DNA of 30,396 nucleotides from a virus. Under the pieces are notes generated by a model that was not told the origin of the DNA, searched no databases, and worked only from the letters and a program-made list of their open reading frames with translations. Where the stretch lies: positions 1 through 30,396 of IMG/VR virus record IMGVR_UViG_3300014913_000053; one strand, written 5' to 3'. Both the position numbers and the translations under genes were made by a program. This document shows positions 24,385-30,294 of the stretch, one piece after another (position 1 is the first letter of the stretch; every line of letters starts with the position of its first letter).

Positions 24385-24840
24385 CTACCCAGCATATGCC
24401 GTCTGAATAACAACAGATACCCCATCGTACATAACACCCACAACAGCCGTACTGTGATACTCTCCCCAGTTGGACACCCATAATGTGGTATTCTTGTCCA
24501 TAAAATACTCGCCACCCTTGTATCCTCTAAACTTTTTTTCTACGGCATCCTTGAGCATTGCGATAAATCCCCCCAGATCCAAACACGGATCACTTGGAGC
24601 AACGGCATTCAACGCCAACTCGGCATAGCTTCCTCGCCAGCTATCTATGCTAACAACGCCCATCCCGCAAAAATCATATATAACAGGAGTCTTGTCAGCA
24701 TCAACATCAATGTCATCATCGCTTTCAATGCTATCACGAATCCCCTCACACACTGTAATCATCTCACCTAGCAGCATTTGACCAGTCTCTTTAGCCTGCG
24801 AAAGACGCGCATTCTTAACCATCTCCTCAAAAGAATTCAT
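24385..24840 (-). CDS. Conserved-type phage hypothetical protein
   Basis: 151 residues. It resembles a common phage protein with YDFCGMGVVSIDSWRGSYAE, a DLGGFIAMLKDAVEKKFRGY helix, then GGEYFMDKNTTLWVSNWGEY and a beta-rich end. The domain looks like a compact alpha-beta fold. The start overlaps the preceding gene by ATGA. Function unknown. Confidence 0.8.
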   Translation of the reverse strand: MNSFEEMVKNARLSQAKETGQMLLGEMITVCEGIRDSIESDDDIDVDADKTPVIYDFCGMGVVSIDSWRGSYAELALNAVAPSDPCLDLGGFIAMLKDAVEKKFRGYKGGEYFMDKNTTLWVSNWGEYHSTAVVGVMYDGVSVVIQTAYAG

Positions 24841-25187
24841 CGTTCACCCTCCATTGGTTTGATTCTCAATGCCACTTCTAGATCATCTATCAACGTCACA
24901 CCACCTAGTCTCGCCGCATCTGTCACAACGAACCTTTCCTCGTAGTTGTCGGCATCATGATCGCTATCCCCCGACGACTCCATAAAACCTTCTACACGGT
25001 AGATTCCAGGCCCTTCCGGTAGCCTCTTCCAGACCAGCTCTGCACCTATGTTATTCCACGACTCCTGAAACCATTCCCTGTCCGCCCCCTCTGTGTACTC
25101 AAGCTCAGCCCAGTGATCATCATGATCTTCATCAATATCCATGACCACCTTTATCAATGCTACTATTTTCTTAGATCTAATGCGCAT
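24837..25187 (-). CDS. Hypothetical acidic protein
   Basis: 116 residues. Beta-rich, with KIVALIKVVMDIDEDHDDHW, PEGPGIYRVEGFMESSGDSD and RFVVTDAARLG. No catalytic motif. The start immediately follows the TAG of the frame-broken gene upstream, and its end overlaps the next start by ATGA. Function unknown. Confidence 0.75.
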   Translation of the reverse strand: MRIRSKKIVALIKVVMDIDEDHDDHWAELEYTEGADREWFQESWNNIGAELVWKRLPEGPGIYRVEGFMESSGDSDHDADNYEERFVVTDAARLGGVTLIDDLEVALRIKPMEGER

Positions 25188-25333
25188 CTAGTACTCCTGC
25201 TCACTATTCGGGTTGTATCCCTTTGTGTAAAAATTACTTCCATCAACATTACCACTTCAACAGGATAAATATCCCCATTTTTGTTGGGCTTATCACACAC
25301 CAAGACCACATTTTTACCCTTCTTGTCAGTCAT
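25188..25333 (-). pseudogene. Small hypothetical protein, frameshifted
   Basis: ATG 25333 has GGAGGAAGTT before it and reads MTDKKGKNVVLVCDKPNKNG, then DIYPVEV. In that frame it runs on into the next gene with an unlikely sequence. In another frame it continues NVDGSNFYTKGYNPNSEQEY and stops at TAG 25188-25190, directly before the next ATG. The span of 146 bases is one short of a multiple of three, so a base missing near GTGGTAATG (about 25251) explains it; the intact product would be about 48 residues. Function unknown. Confidence 0.7.
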
Positions 25334-25382
25334 AACTTCCTCCACTCACCATCAAAGTAAGCAATCAAAAATCAACAATGGG

Positions 25383-25411
25383 ATACTAGCACATCTCGCA
25401 CAATTATACAA
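25383..25411 (-). promoter_or_regulatory. Extended -10 promoter candidate
   Basis: TTGTAT, a 17-base spacer ending GATGTGC, TAGTAT. TGC before the -10 gives an extended -10, as at 21386. It would start transcription about 43 bases before the gene at 25333. Confidence 0.5.
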
Positions 25412-25865
25412 GCGTCTCCGCACCCCAAGAGCGAGGAATCTCCTCCATCTCCTCATGCATCCGCCTAACAACGGCTTCAGGAACCTTATGCAAGCCACGT
25501 TTGACAGCCGTCTTCACAGCGCACAGCACACGAACGAACTCAACTTCGCAACCATGAACTTGAGCTATCCTGAAATATGGAGCCATCTCATGCAAGTGGA
25601 TATTCGTATTATCTACCACCACATAATCATATTTCCACGTCACAACACTCATAAACTGACGCAAACATGTCGTGTGAGCCTCACCTATCTTCGACGCATC
25701 AAAAACATACCCCTTGATAGCGTCCTCAAAGAAATGATCGGCAGAACAAACACACACCCTATCCTCGCCAACCTCCTCAACCAACTTCTTGATATACGTA
25801 GACTTTCCAGAACCAGGAATCCCACGCATGATCACAACCTTTTTAGGATAATTTACCAACGGCAT
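25404..25865 (-). CDS. P-loop kinase, polynucleotide-kinase-like
   Basis: 153 residues. Walker A MRGIPGSGKSTYIKK at 13-27; CSADHFFEDAIKG near 43; DNTNIH near 86; and RGLHKVPEAVVRRMHEEME as the lid region. This is the AAA_33/PNK-like kinase type that includes the 5'-kinase domain of T4 Pnkp, though short P-loop proteins of this type may phosphorylate other targets. Its stop and start are tightly linked to the CCA enzyme (one base apart, with GGGAGG upstream), so the two are expressed together. An imperfect palindrome copy lies at 25535-25548 inside it. Confidence 0.8.
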   Translation of the reverse strand: MPLVNYPKKVVIMRGIPGSGKSTYIKKLVEEVGEDRVCVCSADHFFEDAIKGYVFDASKIGEAHTTCLRQFMSVVTWKYDYVVVDNTNIHLHEMAPYFRIAQVHGCEVEFVRVLCAVKTAVKRGLHKVPEAVVRRMHEEMEEIPRSWGAETLV

Positions 25866-25866
25866 A

Positions 25867-27225
25867 CTAATCCTCCCTCATCACAGCATCAAACAGCTCA
25901 TCAGGATCTACTATCCCGCTATCAAGCTGTATTTCGTACGCAGCCTTCAAAATCTCTCCCACTCGCTTGCCTGTCTTTACCCCTTTAGCTATTACATGCC
26001 GCCCAAGGAGCACAGGAGGAACAGGTTTGTTGCCCAAGACGCCATACCAGTAATCGCACAGCTCAGAAACCCTATGCCTGGCAGTCAGTACGTCTTTACC
26101 GTACCGAGACAGACCGTCAGCTCTGTTAAGTTTGCCTAGCACGTCCAACCGTACAACGTTACTCAGTCGCCTCCATGCTCCACCCTTAGCCCGATTATCC
26201 CTGGACAGTTGAAACGGCCTCATGTGCGCCCCTACGAGCGCCACAACCTGCTCAATGAGTCTACGTCTGTTAGTTATACGCCGCATAAACGTAGCAGCAG
26301 CCTCCTTGCCAGCCTCATCATGTCCATGAGCGGTCATGTCAGGAGCGGTAGTCGAAGGCTTACCCGTATCATGCAGGAGTGTCGCAAACATGAATGCAAG
26401 TTGCCAATCTCTATCTACCGAACTCCTCAATTTAGCCGCTGCGTCCACAACTTGAAGGGTATGCTCCCAAACGTCTCCCTCGGGATGATGCTCTGGGTTT
26501 TGTGGACACCCGATCATGGCCGACAACTCTGGAAAATGGCTAACCCAAGAGCACTCAGCCAAAAAACGCAGCCCCATTGACGGATTCTCAGACTTCATGA
26601 GGAGCTTATAAAACTCTTCAAAAACTCGCTCGGATGGAAGATCTCTAAAATCAGCCCACATCGAACGACAAAGTTCAACCGTGCTAGAGTCTACCATTTT
26701 ACCCTTGCGAGCCAAAAGTTGCATAACCCTCAGTACGCGGAGTGGGTCCTCTACAAACGACTCATGGCTGGTCGCTCGCATGATACCTCTTTCAAGATCG
26801 GCCACCCCATTGAACGGGTCAACTATCTCGCCAGTGACCAGATCCACATACATAGAGTTAATAGTCAGATCTCTTCGACTACCCGCCTCAAGAGGAGTCA
26901 TGCTAGGGTCAAATTGAACATCAAAACCCTTGTGGCCGATGCCACTCTTGTTGTCTCGACGCGGCACAGATATATCCATGTCTATACCTCCCGCAGAGAT
27001 CTTGATCACGCCAAACGAACGACCTACGATGTTGCACTCGTAGCCGTTTTCTTCCAGAATATCCTGAACCACTGACAGATTAAGGCCAAAGACCTCAACA
27101 TCCCAATCCTTGACCTCATACCCCTTGAAACAATCAATGACAGCCCCACCGATAAGATAAACCTCACCCAGGAGCCTGCCGACTCGCTTAACCTCATCCG
27201 GTATCCTGTTAGTGTCTATTCTCAT
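25867..27225 (-). CDS. CCA-adding-enzyme-like tRNA nucleotidyltransferase with HD domain
   Basis: 452 residues, similar to E. coli Cca (412). Nucleotidyltransferase head: VYLIGGAVID at 22-31, DWDVEVFG at 40-47 with the two metal-binding Asp residues, RRDLTINSM at 117-125, and the nucleotide-selecting EDPLRVLR at 159-166. HD phosphohydrolase: HPEGDVWEHTLQV, LLHDTGKP and HGHDEAG. The HD part of the E. coli enzyme removes 2',3'-cyclic and 2' phosphates. The usual GGA-x-RD motif has Ile in place of Arg (GGAVID), which is odd. Together with the kinase after it, this looks like a tRNA-end repair unit. Driven by the promoter at 27266-27294. Confidence 0.9.
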   Translation of the reverse strand: MRIDTNRIPDEVKRVGRLLGEVYLIGGAVIDCFKGYEVKDWDVEVFGLNLSVVQDILEENGYECNIVGRSFGVIKISAGGIDMDISVPRRDNKSGIGHKGFDVQFDPSMTPLEAGSRRDLTINSMYVDLVTGEIVDPFNGVADLERGIMRATSHESFVEDPLRVLRVMQLLARKGKMVDSSTVELCRSMWADFRDLPSERVFEEFYKLLMKSENPSMGLRFLAECSWVSHFPELSAMIGCPQNPEHHPEGDVWEHTLQVVDAAAKLRSSVDRDWQLAFMFATLLHDTGKPSTTAPDMTAHGHDEAGKEAAATFMRRITNRRRLIEQVVALVGAHMRPFQLSRDNRAKGGAWRRLSNVVRLDVLGKLNRADGLSRYGKDVLTARHRVSELCDYWYGVLGNKPVPPVLLGRHVIAKGVKTGKRVGEILKAAYEIQLDSGIVDPDELFDAVMRED

Positions 27226-27265
27226 ATCTATCTCCCTGGAAACATCCTGTTCCCAACCTTACAAC

Positions 27266-27294
27266 AATCTAATTACTATCTCAGGTTTTGTCAA
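27266..27294 (-). promoter_or_regulatory. Sigma70-like promoter for the tRNA-repair genes
   Basis: TTGACA preceded by GGGG, a 17-base spacer and TAGATT. The start would be near 27259, just before the CCA-adding-enzyme gene. The spacing matches the promoters at 28545 and 30266. Confidence 0.65.
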
Positions 27295-27303
27295 CCCCTT
27301 ATT

Positions 27304-27825
27304 TTAATCTTCGTCCCACCCTCTACTCCCCCAATAGAGTAGTAATCGCCACCGTAAAACGGAACCCTCTTGGCAATCTGAAAAGCCAGACTCCCTTTCC
27401 CATCCGCCAAGACTCCAACCTCTCTTCTGCAAACCGTTTGCAGTATCTACCCCTAGCGCCTTGGATTTCTCCTTGAGCTGGTCCAGGGTGAACAGCCGAA
27501 GGTCACGTTCTAGGGACTTCCTGATAGATGGTGTGTCATCGCCGCTATTCTCCCACTTGGTGACAGTTAAATGACTGACATCGAAGAACTTGCCGAAGTC
27601 GGCGAGGGTGAGACCAAAATAGTCTCTGACAAATTTGATCTCATTCCCTGTGAGGCGGGTTGGTTTGTACGCCAGGGCACGAGCTACCACTTTATGCAGA
27701 GTGTTATAGTTGATGTCAGGCGTCCAGACTCCGCGAACATGGATCATGGGGACATCTTTGATAACCACTGGGAATCCACACCCATTGTCCACGAATACTT
27801 TCTGTATCTTCGTTTTGCATTCCAT
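27304..27825 (-). CDS. XRE/MqsA-type HTH regulator with a chimeric C-terminus
   Basis: 173 residues. HTH region at about 55-95: KPTRLTGNEIKFVRDYFGLT followed by LADFGKFFDVSHLTVTKWEN, a classic XRE-like fold close to the MqsA C-terminal type. The N-terminal 50 residues include VDNGCGFPVVIKDVPM. The last 50 residues are translated from duplicated DNA: 27335-27413 is identical to 28165-28243, and 27417-27452 matches 28506-28541. Both are read in other frames than in the original, giving an unusual Trp/Gly-rich tail (GWSLGGWERESGF). The tail may be non-functional. AGAAGGAAAC precedes the start. Confidence 0.8.
   Translation of the reverse strand: MECKTKIQKVFVDNGCGFPVVIKDVPMIHVRGVWTPDINYNTLHKVVARALAYKPTRLTGNEIKFVRDYFGLTLADFGKFFDVSHLTVTKWENSGDDTPSIRKSLERDLRLFTLDQLKEKSKALGVDTANGLQKRGWSLGGWERESGFSDCQEGSVLRWRLLLYWGSRGWDED
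27335..27413. repeat. 79-bp direct repeat, copy 1
   Basis: Identical over 79 bases to 28165-28243, offset by exactly 830 bases. Here it is inside the 3' end of the HTH gene in a frame different from the source gene, followed within 3 bases by the 36-base repeat. The source is probably the copy at 28165, where it codes for a conserved-looking protein. Confidence 0.97.
27417..27452. repeat. 36-bp direct repeat containing palindrome, copy 1
   Basis: Matches 28506-28541 except one base. It holds the 17-bp palindrome CTGCAAACCGTTTGCAG (27427-27443). Here it lies inside the HTH gene. Confidence 0.95.
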
Positions 27826-27854
27826 GTTGTTTCCTTCTCATCCCCCAAAAGATG

Positions 27855-28085
27855 TCAACACCCATCCTGACACCCAGGACAAACTCTATACCCCTCCAAC
27901 CCATCAAACCCCTCATCACAGGATGGATTGTCGTCCCCGCACAATTCACATGTGCGACACTTCTCGCACATGTACCCGTTGGTATCATCAGTGATTAACG
28001 TATCCGACTCTACCCATGTCCCGCAAACATCACACCGTTCACGAGTTTCATTCGCCGGATCGTATCCTATCGAACATGTAAGCAT
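27855..28085 (-). CDS. Cys-rich zinc-binding protein
   Basis: 76 residues with CDVCGTW, CEKCRTCELCGDDNPSC and CPGCQDGC: enough Cys pairs for two or three zinc sites. No other motif. It overlaps the preceding gene by one base. Probably a small zinc-knuckle protein; function unknown. Confidence 0.75.
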   Translation of the reverse strand: MLTCSIGYDPANETRERCDVCGTWVESDTLITDDTNGYMCEKCRTCELCGDDNPSCDEGFDGLEGYRVCPGCQDGC

Positions 28086-28273
28086 TAGGACACCTCCCCA
28101 AGATTTCTCAACCGCTCAAGAGCCTTCGAAAAAACAACAGGACCATTATCCTCTACATCCTCAGTAGAGTAGTAATCGCCACCGTAAAACGGAACCCTCT
28201 TGGCAATCTGAAAAGCCAGACTCCCTTTCCCATCCGCCAAGACCCCGGCTTCTACTATTACATATTTAGGCAT
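28085..28273 (-). CDS. Small hypothetical protein containing the repeat source
   Basis: 62 residues from ATG 28273, which has AAGGAG upstream. MPKYVIVEAGVLADGKGSLA, then FQIAKRVPFYGGDYYSTEDV, then a helix with ALERLRNL. Residues 11-36 come from the 79-bp segment duplicated in the HTH gene. A start 9 codons earlier would lie within the neighbour. Function unknown. Confidence 0.75.
   Translation of the reverse strand: MPKYVIVEAGVLADGKGSLAFQIAKRVPFYGGDYYSTEDVEDNGPVVFSKALERLRNLGEVS
28165..28243. repeat. 79-bp direct repeat, copy 2
   Basis: Partner of 27335-27413. Here it encodes residues 11-36 of the 62-residue protein at 28085-28273. Confidence 0.97.
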
Positions 28274-28505
28274 CGTTGCGCTCCTTTCTGATTCCAGCAT
28301 ATACCTTGGCGCACCGCTTACACATCGTACCAGTTAGCACGTCCACAATAGACACACTATACGCTGTCTCGCGTCCAAGAGGAATTCCACAAAGTGTCGT
28401 ATCCCCTTTTTTTGTCGGTCCTTTTACCAAGTGATCCTTTGAGAAATAAGGACCACTGTTTCCGTTCCAGTATTCCCAGTAAACATATTTGTAATCATCC
28501 ATCAT
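28266..28505 (-). CDS. Small zinc-binding hypothetical protein
   Basis: 79 residues (ATG 28505 or the adjacent ATG 28502). Aromatic N-terminus YKYVYWEYWNGNSGPYF; one Cys in CGIPLGRE and a CKRC pair give a possible zinc site. First gene after the operator-like palindrome and promoter 28545-28573. Function unknown. Confidence 0.72.
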   Translation of the reverse strand: MMDDYKYVYWEYWNGNSGPYFSKDHLVKGPTKKGDTTLCGIPLGRETAYSVSIVDVLTGTMCKRCAKVYAGIRKERNDA

Positions 28506-28541
28506 AACCCCTCTTCTGCAAACCGTTTGCAGTATCTACCC
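28506..28541. repeat. 36-bp direct repeat containing palindrome, copy 2 (operator-like)
   Basis: The palindrome CTGCAAACCGTTTGCAG (28516-28532) begins about 12 bases after the -10 TAGACT, so it sits just after the transcription start. It is followed by the ribosome site GAGGGG of the 79-residue gene. This is a good operator position, perhaps for the HTH protein encoded downstream. Confidence 0.75.
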
Positions 28542-28544
28542 AAG

Positions 28545-28573
28545 AGTCTAACCTCTGTTTCTATTTTTGTCAA
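28545..28573 (-). promoter_or_regulatory. Sigma70-like promoter with operator-like palindrome
   Basis: TTGACA preceded by GGGG, a 17-base spacer, TAGACT. The stretch 28506-28674 (169 bases) has no gene. It contains this promoter, palindrome copy G (28583-28597), CTACCAGGTAG (28606-28616), GTCAACTATTGAC (28639-28651) and GGTTGATCAACC (28660-28671). Confidence 0.7.
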
Positions 28574-28582
28574 CCCCTTTTT

Positions 28583-28597
28583 GCGAACTCAAGTTCG
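28583..28597. repeat. Dispersed palindrome copy G
   Basis: GCGAACTCAAGTTCG, about 10 bases upstream of the -35 box of the 28545 promoter and followed by TTTT on the plus strand. Its position upstream, rather than downstream of the promoter, differs from copies D and E. Confidence 0.8.
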
Positions 28598-28674
28598 TTT
28601 TCTGGCTACCAGGTAGGGCAGTACACTATGCCAACACCGTCAACTATTGACACCTTGATGGTTGATCAACCGCC

Positions 28675-28893
28675 TTAGTGGGATCTTGCGAACATTCCCA
28701 GCCGTTCGGCCAACTCGCCAATCTTCATCGGGACGTAGAACCCACCCTCCTCTAGTGTTGACACAATCATAAGCGTTTGATCTTCGCCAGTCTCATGATT
28801 CTGCACCAATGTACAGTCAGTCGGCCACACGGCAATTTCAAGCTTCTCACCTGTACGCACCGACATCACGCTTGACAAACGTAACATTATCAT
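28675..28893 (-). CDS. Small conserved-type phage protein, paralogue of 22380-22637
   Basis: 72 residues. GEKLEIAVWPTDCTLVQ, then a strand with TLMIVSTLEEGGFYVPM and a helix KIGELAERLG. Same plan as the protein at 22380-22637. GGAGGAACACAA precedes the start. Its stop is just before the palindrome GGTTGATCAACC. Function unknown. Confidence 0.75.
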   Translation of the reverse strand: MIMLRLSSVMSVRTGEKLEIAVWPTDCTLVQNHETGEDQTLMIVSTLEEGGFYVPMKIGELAERLGMFARSH

Positions 28894-29114
28894 TTGTGTT
28901 CCTCCAAGAAAACCAGATCTTCAGGATATACGCTTACCACCTTCCCCGTGCAGAGCTTCACAATCGCACAGGTGACCGGAAAAGTCTCACTTTAACTGTC
29001 TGGCGCATATCCCCATGTTTCAAAAACACCATTCTCGACATAGGGTTTCCTGTCAACAGAACGGAAAGTCACAGAAACTTTCCTGCCTATGCCACACTCG
29101 CACCTACACATCAT
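28890..29114 (-). pseudogene. Small Cys-rich protein interrupted by an in-frame stop
   Basis: ATG 29114 (AGGAGAT upstream) reads MMCRCECGIGRKVSVTFRSV, then a stretch ending ETWGYAPDS, and meets TAA at 28992-28994. The same frame goes on as SETFPVTCAIVKLCTGKVVS, then VYPEDLVFLEEHK, and ends in an ATGA overlap with the gene at 28893. The continuation looks like real protein, so this is probably one 74-residue gene with a nonsense codon at position 41. It could also be a 40-residue gene followed by an untranslated remnant, or a sequence error. Confidence 0.7.
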
Positions 29115-29376
29115 GCATATCTCCTACTCTCAACGGCTTATATTCCTTGCATGCTGATCTAACAAGGAACTGAAACATTATGTCCATATCACACCAAACT
29201 TCAGACCCGTAAATGTGAATCATATGCTCACATCTACTACACAAACTATCCGCTTCGGTGTAATCACGGCAACCGTCGTCACCCTCTTCTTGACCTACTA
29301 TACCATTCAGCTTGCACCATATCTTATCGCCATACTGGGCAATAAAATTGGAGCATTTTTCACACGGATCTTTCAT
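29104..29376 (-). CDS. Protein of two tandem Cys-rich modules
   Basis: 90 residues. Two copies of a module: CEKC...YGDKIWC...GCRDY and CSRC...YGSEVWC...ACKEY, each a four-Cys zinc or metal site, about 40 residues apart. The similarity suggests internal duplication. It overlaps the neighbouring start at 29114. Function unknown. Confidence 0.78.
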   Translation of the reverse strand: MKDPCEKCSNFIAQYGDKIWCKLNGIVGQEEGDDGCRDYTEADSLCSRCEHMIHIYGSEVWCDMDIMFQFLVRSACKEYKPLRVGDMHDV

Positions 29377-29385
29377 CCTGCCTCC

Positions 29386-29814
29386 TTACGAAAAATCACC
29401 TGTCACATAGTCCCAAGAACCCTTCCCGTGACCACTACAGAATTCACCCACCTTGTGACGCAGCAACCCATTCGCGTCAATCTCACATTGATTTATTTCA
29501 TAAAAATCCCACCATGTATCATAACCTGGCGGAACATGCTCAAGATCTCCATATTTGCCAATCCTATTCTCGACGATCATCACAAACTCATCAAGCGACC
29601 ATTTAGCCCCGTCCTCATCAATAATGGCCATGCCAGGCTTATCCAGAAAAGCCTTCCACTCACCCCATGTGTTCAGATGCTTTTCAGGAATAACATGGAG
29701 ACTAAATGCCCAACCAGCCGACGACTTGCCGATATGAAATTTTATGCCATTATGAACAGCATGACCGCATTCTTGACACCTGACAACATCAGCCACATAG
29801 AAATTAGTTGACAT
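29386..29814 (-). CDS. Conserved-type phage hypothetical protein
   Basis: 142 residues. VRCQECGHAVHNGIKFHIGK, then SSAGWAFSLHV. The GKSSAGW-x-FSLH stretch is familiar from hypothetical proteins of many phages. A helical, Trp-rich C-terminus and CSGHGKGSW follow. CQEC may bind zinc. The function of the family is not known to me. Confidence 0.8.
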   Translation of the reverse strand: MSTNFYVADVVRCQECGHAVHNGIKFHIGKSSAGWAFSLHVIPEKHLNTWGEWKAFLDKPGMAIIDEDGAKWSLDEFVMIVENRIGKYGDLEHVPPGYDTWWDFYEINQCEIDANGLLRHKVGEFCSGHGKGSWDYVTGDFS

Positions 29815-29816
29815 TT

Positions 29817-29996
29817 CTATTCCTCCTTTACAAGATCAATCTTGACACCCATATACCTGGCAAGCACCCTGAAACAATGCGTACTGTCTAAAGCACACCG
29901 ATCCCTAACAGGACACGATTCACAAAATTGAGTATTCTCGCCAGCACCTATAGCCAACAGCAACTCAACTAACCTGTCATTGTCTACTTCTGTTAT
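29817..29996 (-). CDS. Small Cys-rich protein with possible ATA start
   Basis: 59 residues if translated from ATA 29996: (M)TEVDNDRLVELLLAIGAGE, then FCESCPVRDRCALDSTHCF and a short helix. AGAGGA lies 5 bases upstream of the ATA and no ATG is nearby. The stop is two bases before the next ATG. Four Cys would suit a metal site. A mutated start, a rare ATA start, or use of a later TTG are all possible. Confidence 0.6.
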   Translation of the reverse strand: MTEVDNDRLVELLLAIGAGENTQFCESCPVRDRCALDSTHCFRVLARYMGVKIDLVKEE

Positions 29997-30005
29997 ATTT
30001 TTCCT

Positions 30006-30209
30006 CTACTGATAAAAGTGCTCGTAGTAGAAGCACTCGCCACCCTCCCAGTCACTTATATCCCCAAGCACAGAATCATCCGTCTCTGTGCTCACATCCA
30101 CCGGACCCTCCATACAGACGCTGTCAGTATCCGCAACCTGGGCATCCTTTTTCGCCTTCTTCTCTCTGTCCACGTCTCCCCCTCTACAGCTCATCACGTT
30201 AGCTTCCAT
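30006..30209 (-). CDS. Small acidic hypothetical protein
   Basis: 67 residues, Asp/Glu-rich (VADTDSVCMEGPVDVSTETD) with an aromatic end (ECFYYEHFYQ). A basic REKKAKKD stretch lies near the start. AAGGAGG precedes the ATG. First gene after the promoter at 30266-30294. Function unknown. Confidence 0.7.
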   Translation of the reverse strand: MEANVMSCRGGDVDREKKAKKDAQVADTDSVCMEGPVDVSTETDDSVLGDISDWEGGECFYYEHFYQ

Positions 30210-30265
30210 AACATCCTCCTTTTTCGCACATCTTGTACGACATCAAAAATCCCCGTTCTCAGAAG

Positions 30266-30294
30266 AGCTTAATCCTTAACTCTCTTTTTGTCAA
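30266..30294 (-). promoter_or_regulatory. Sigma70-like promoter inside the end of the upstream gene
   Basis: TTGACA, a 17-base spacer, TAAGCT. It lies within the last codons of the partial gene at the window end, as the 14814 and 23218 -35 boxes overlap stop codons. Confidence 0.55.

Noticed and set aside
25163-25345. 60-residue frame overlapping the next gene
   Set aside because: The C-terminal part looks unlike protein and overlaps another gene. The alternative frame ends exactly before the next ATG.
27716-27988. 90-residue frame opposite in phase to the HTH and zinc genes
   Set aside because: It overlaps two better genes and has no ribosome site or motif.
5119-28597. The dispersed palindrome as host LexA (SOS) boxes
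   Set aside because: It has the GAAC-N4-GTTC outline, but the inner bases do not match the known Gram-positive consensus. Kept only as a possibility.
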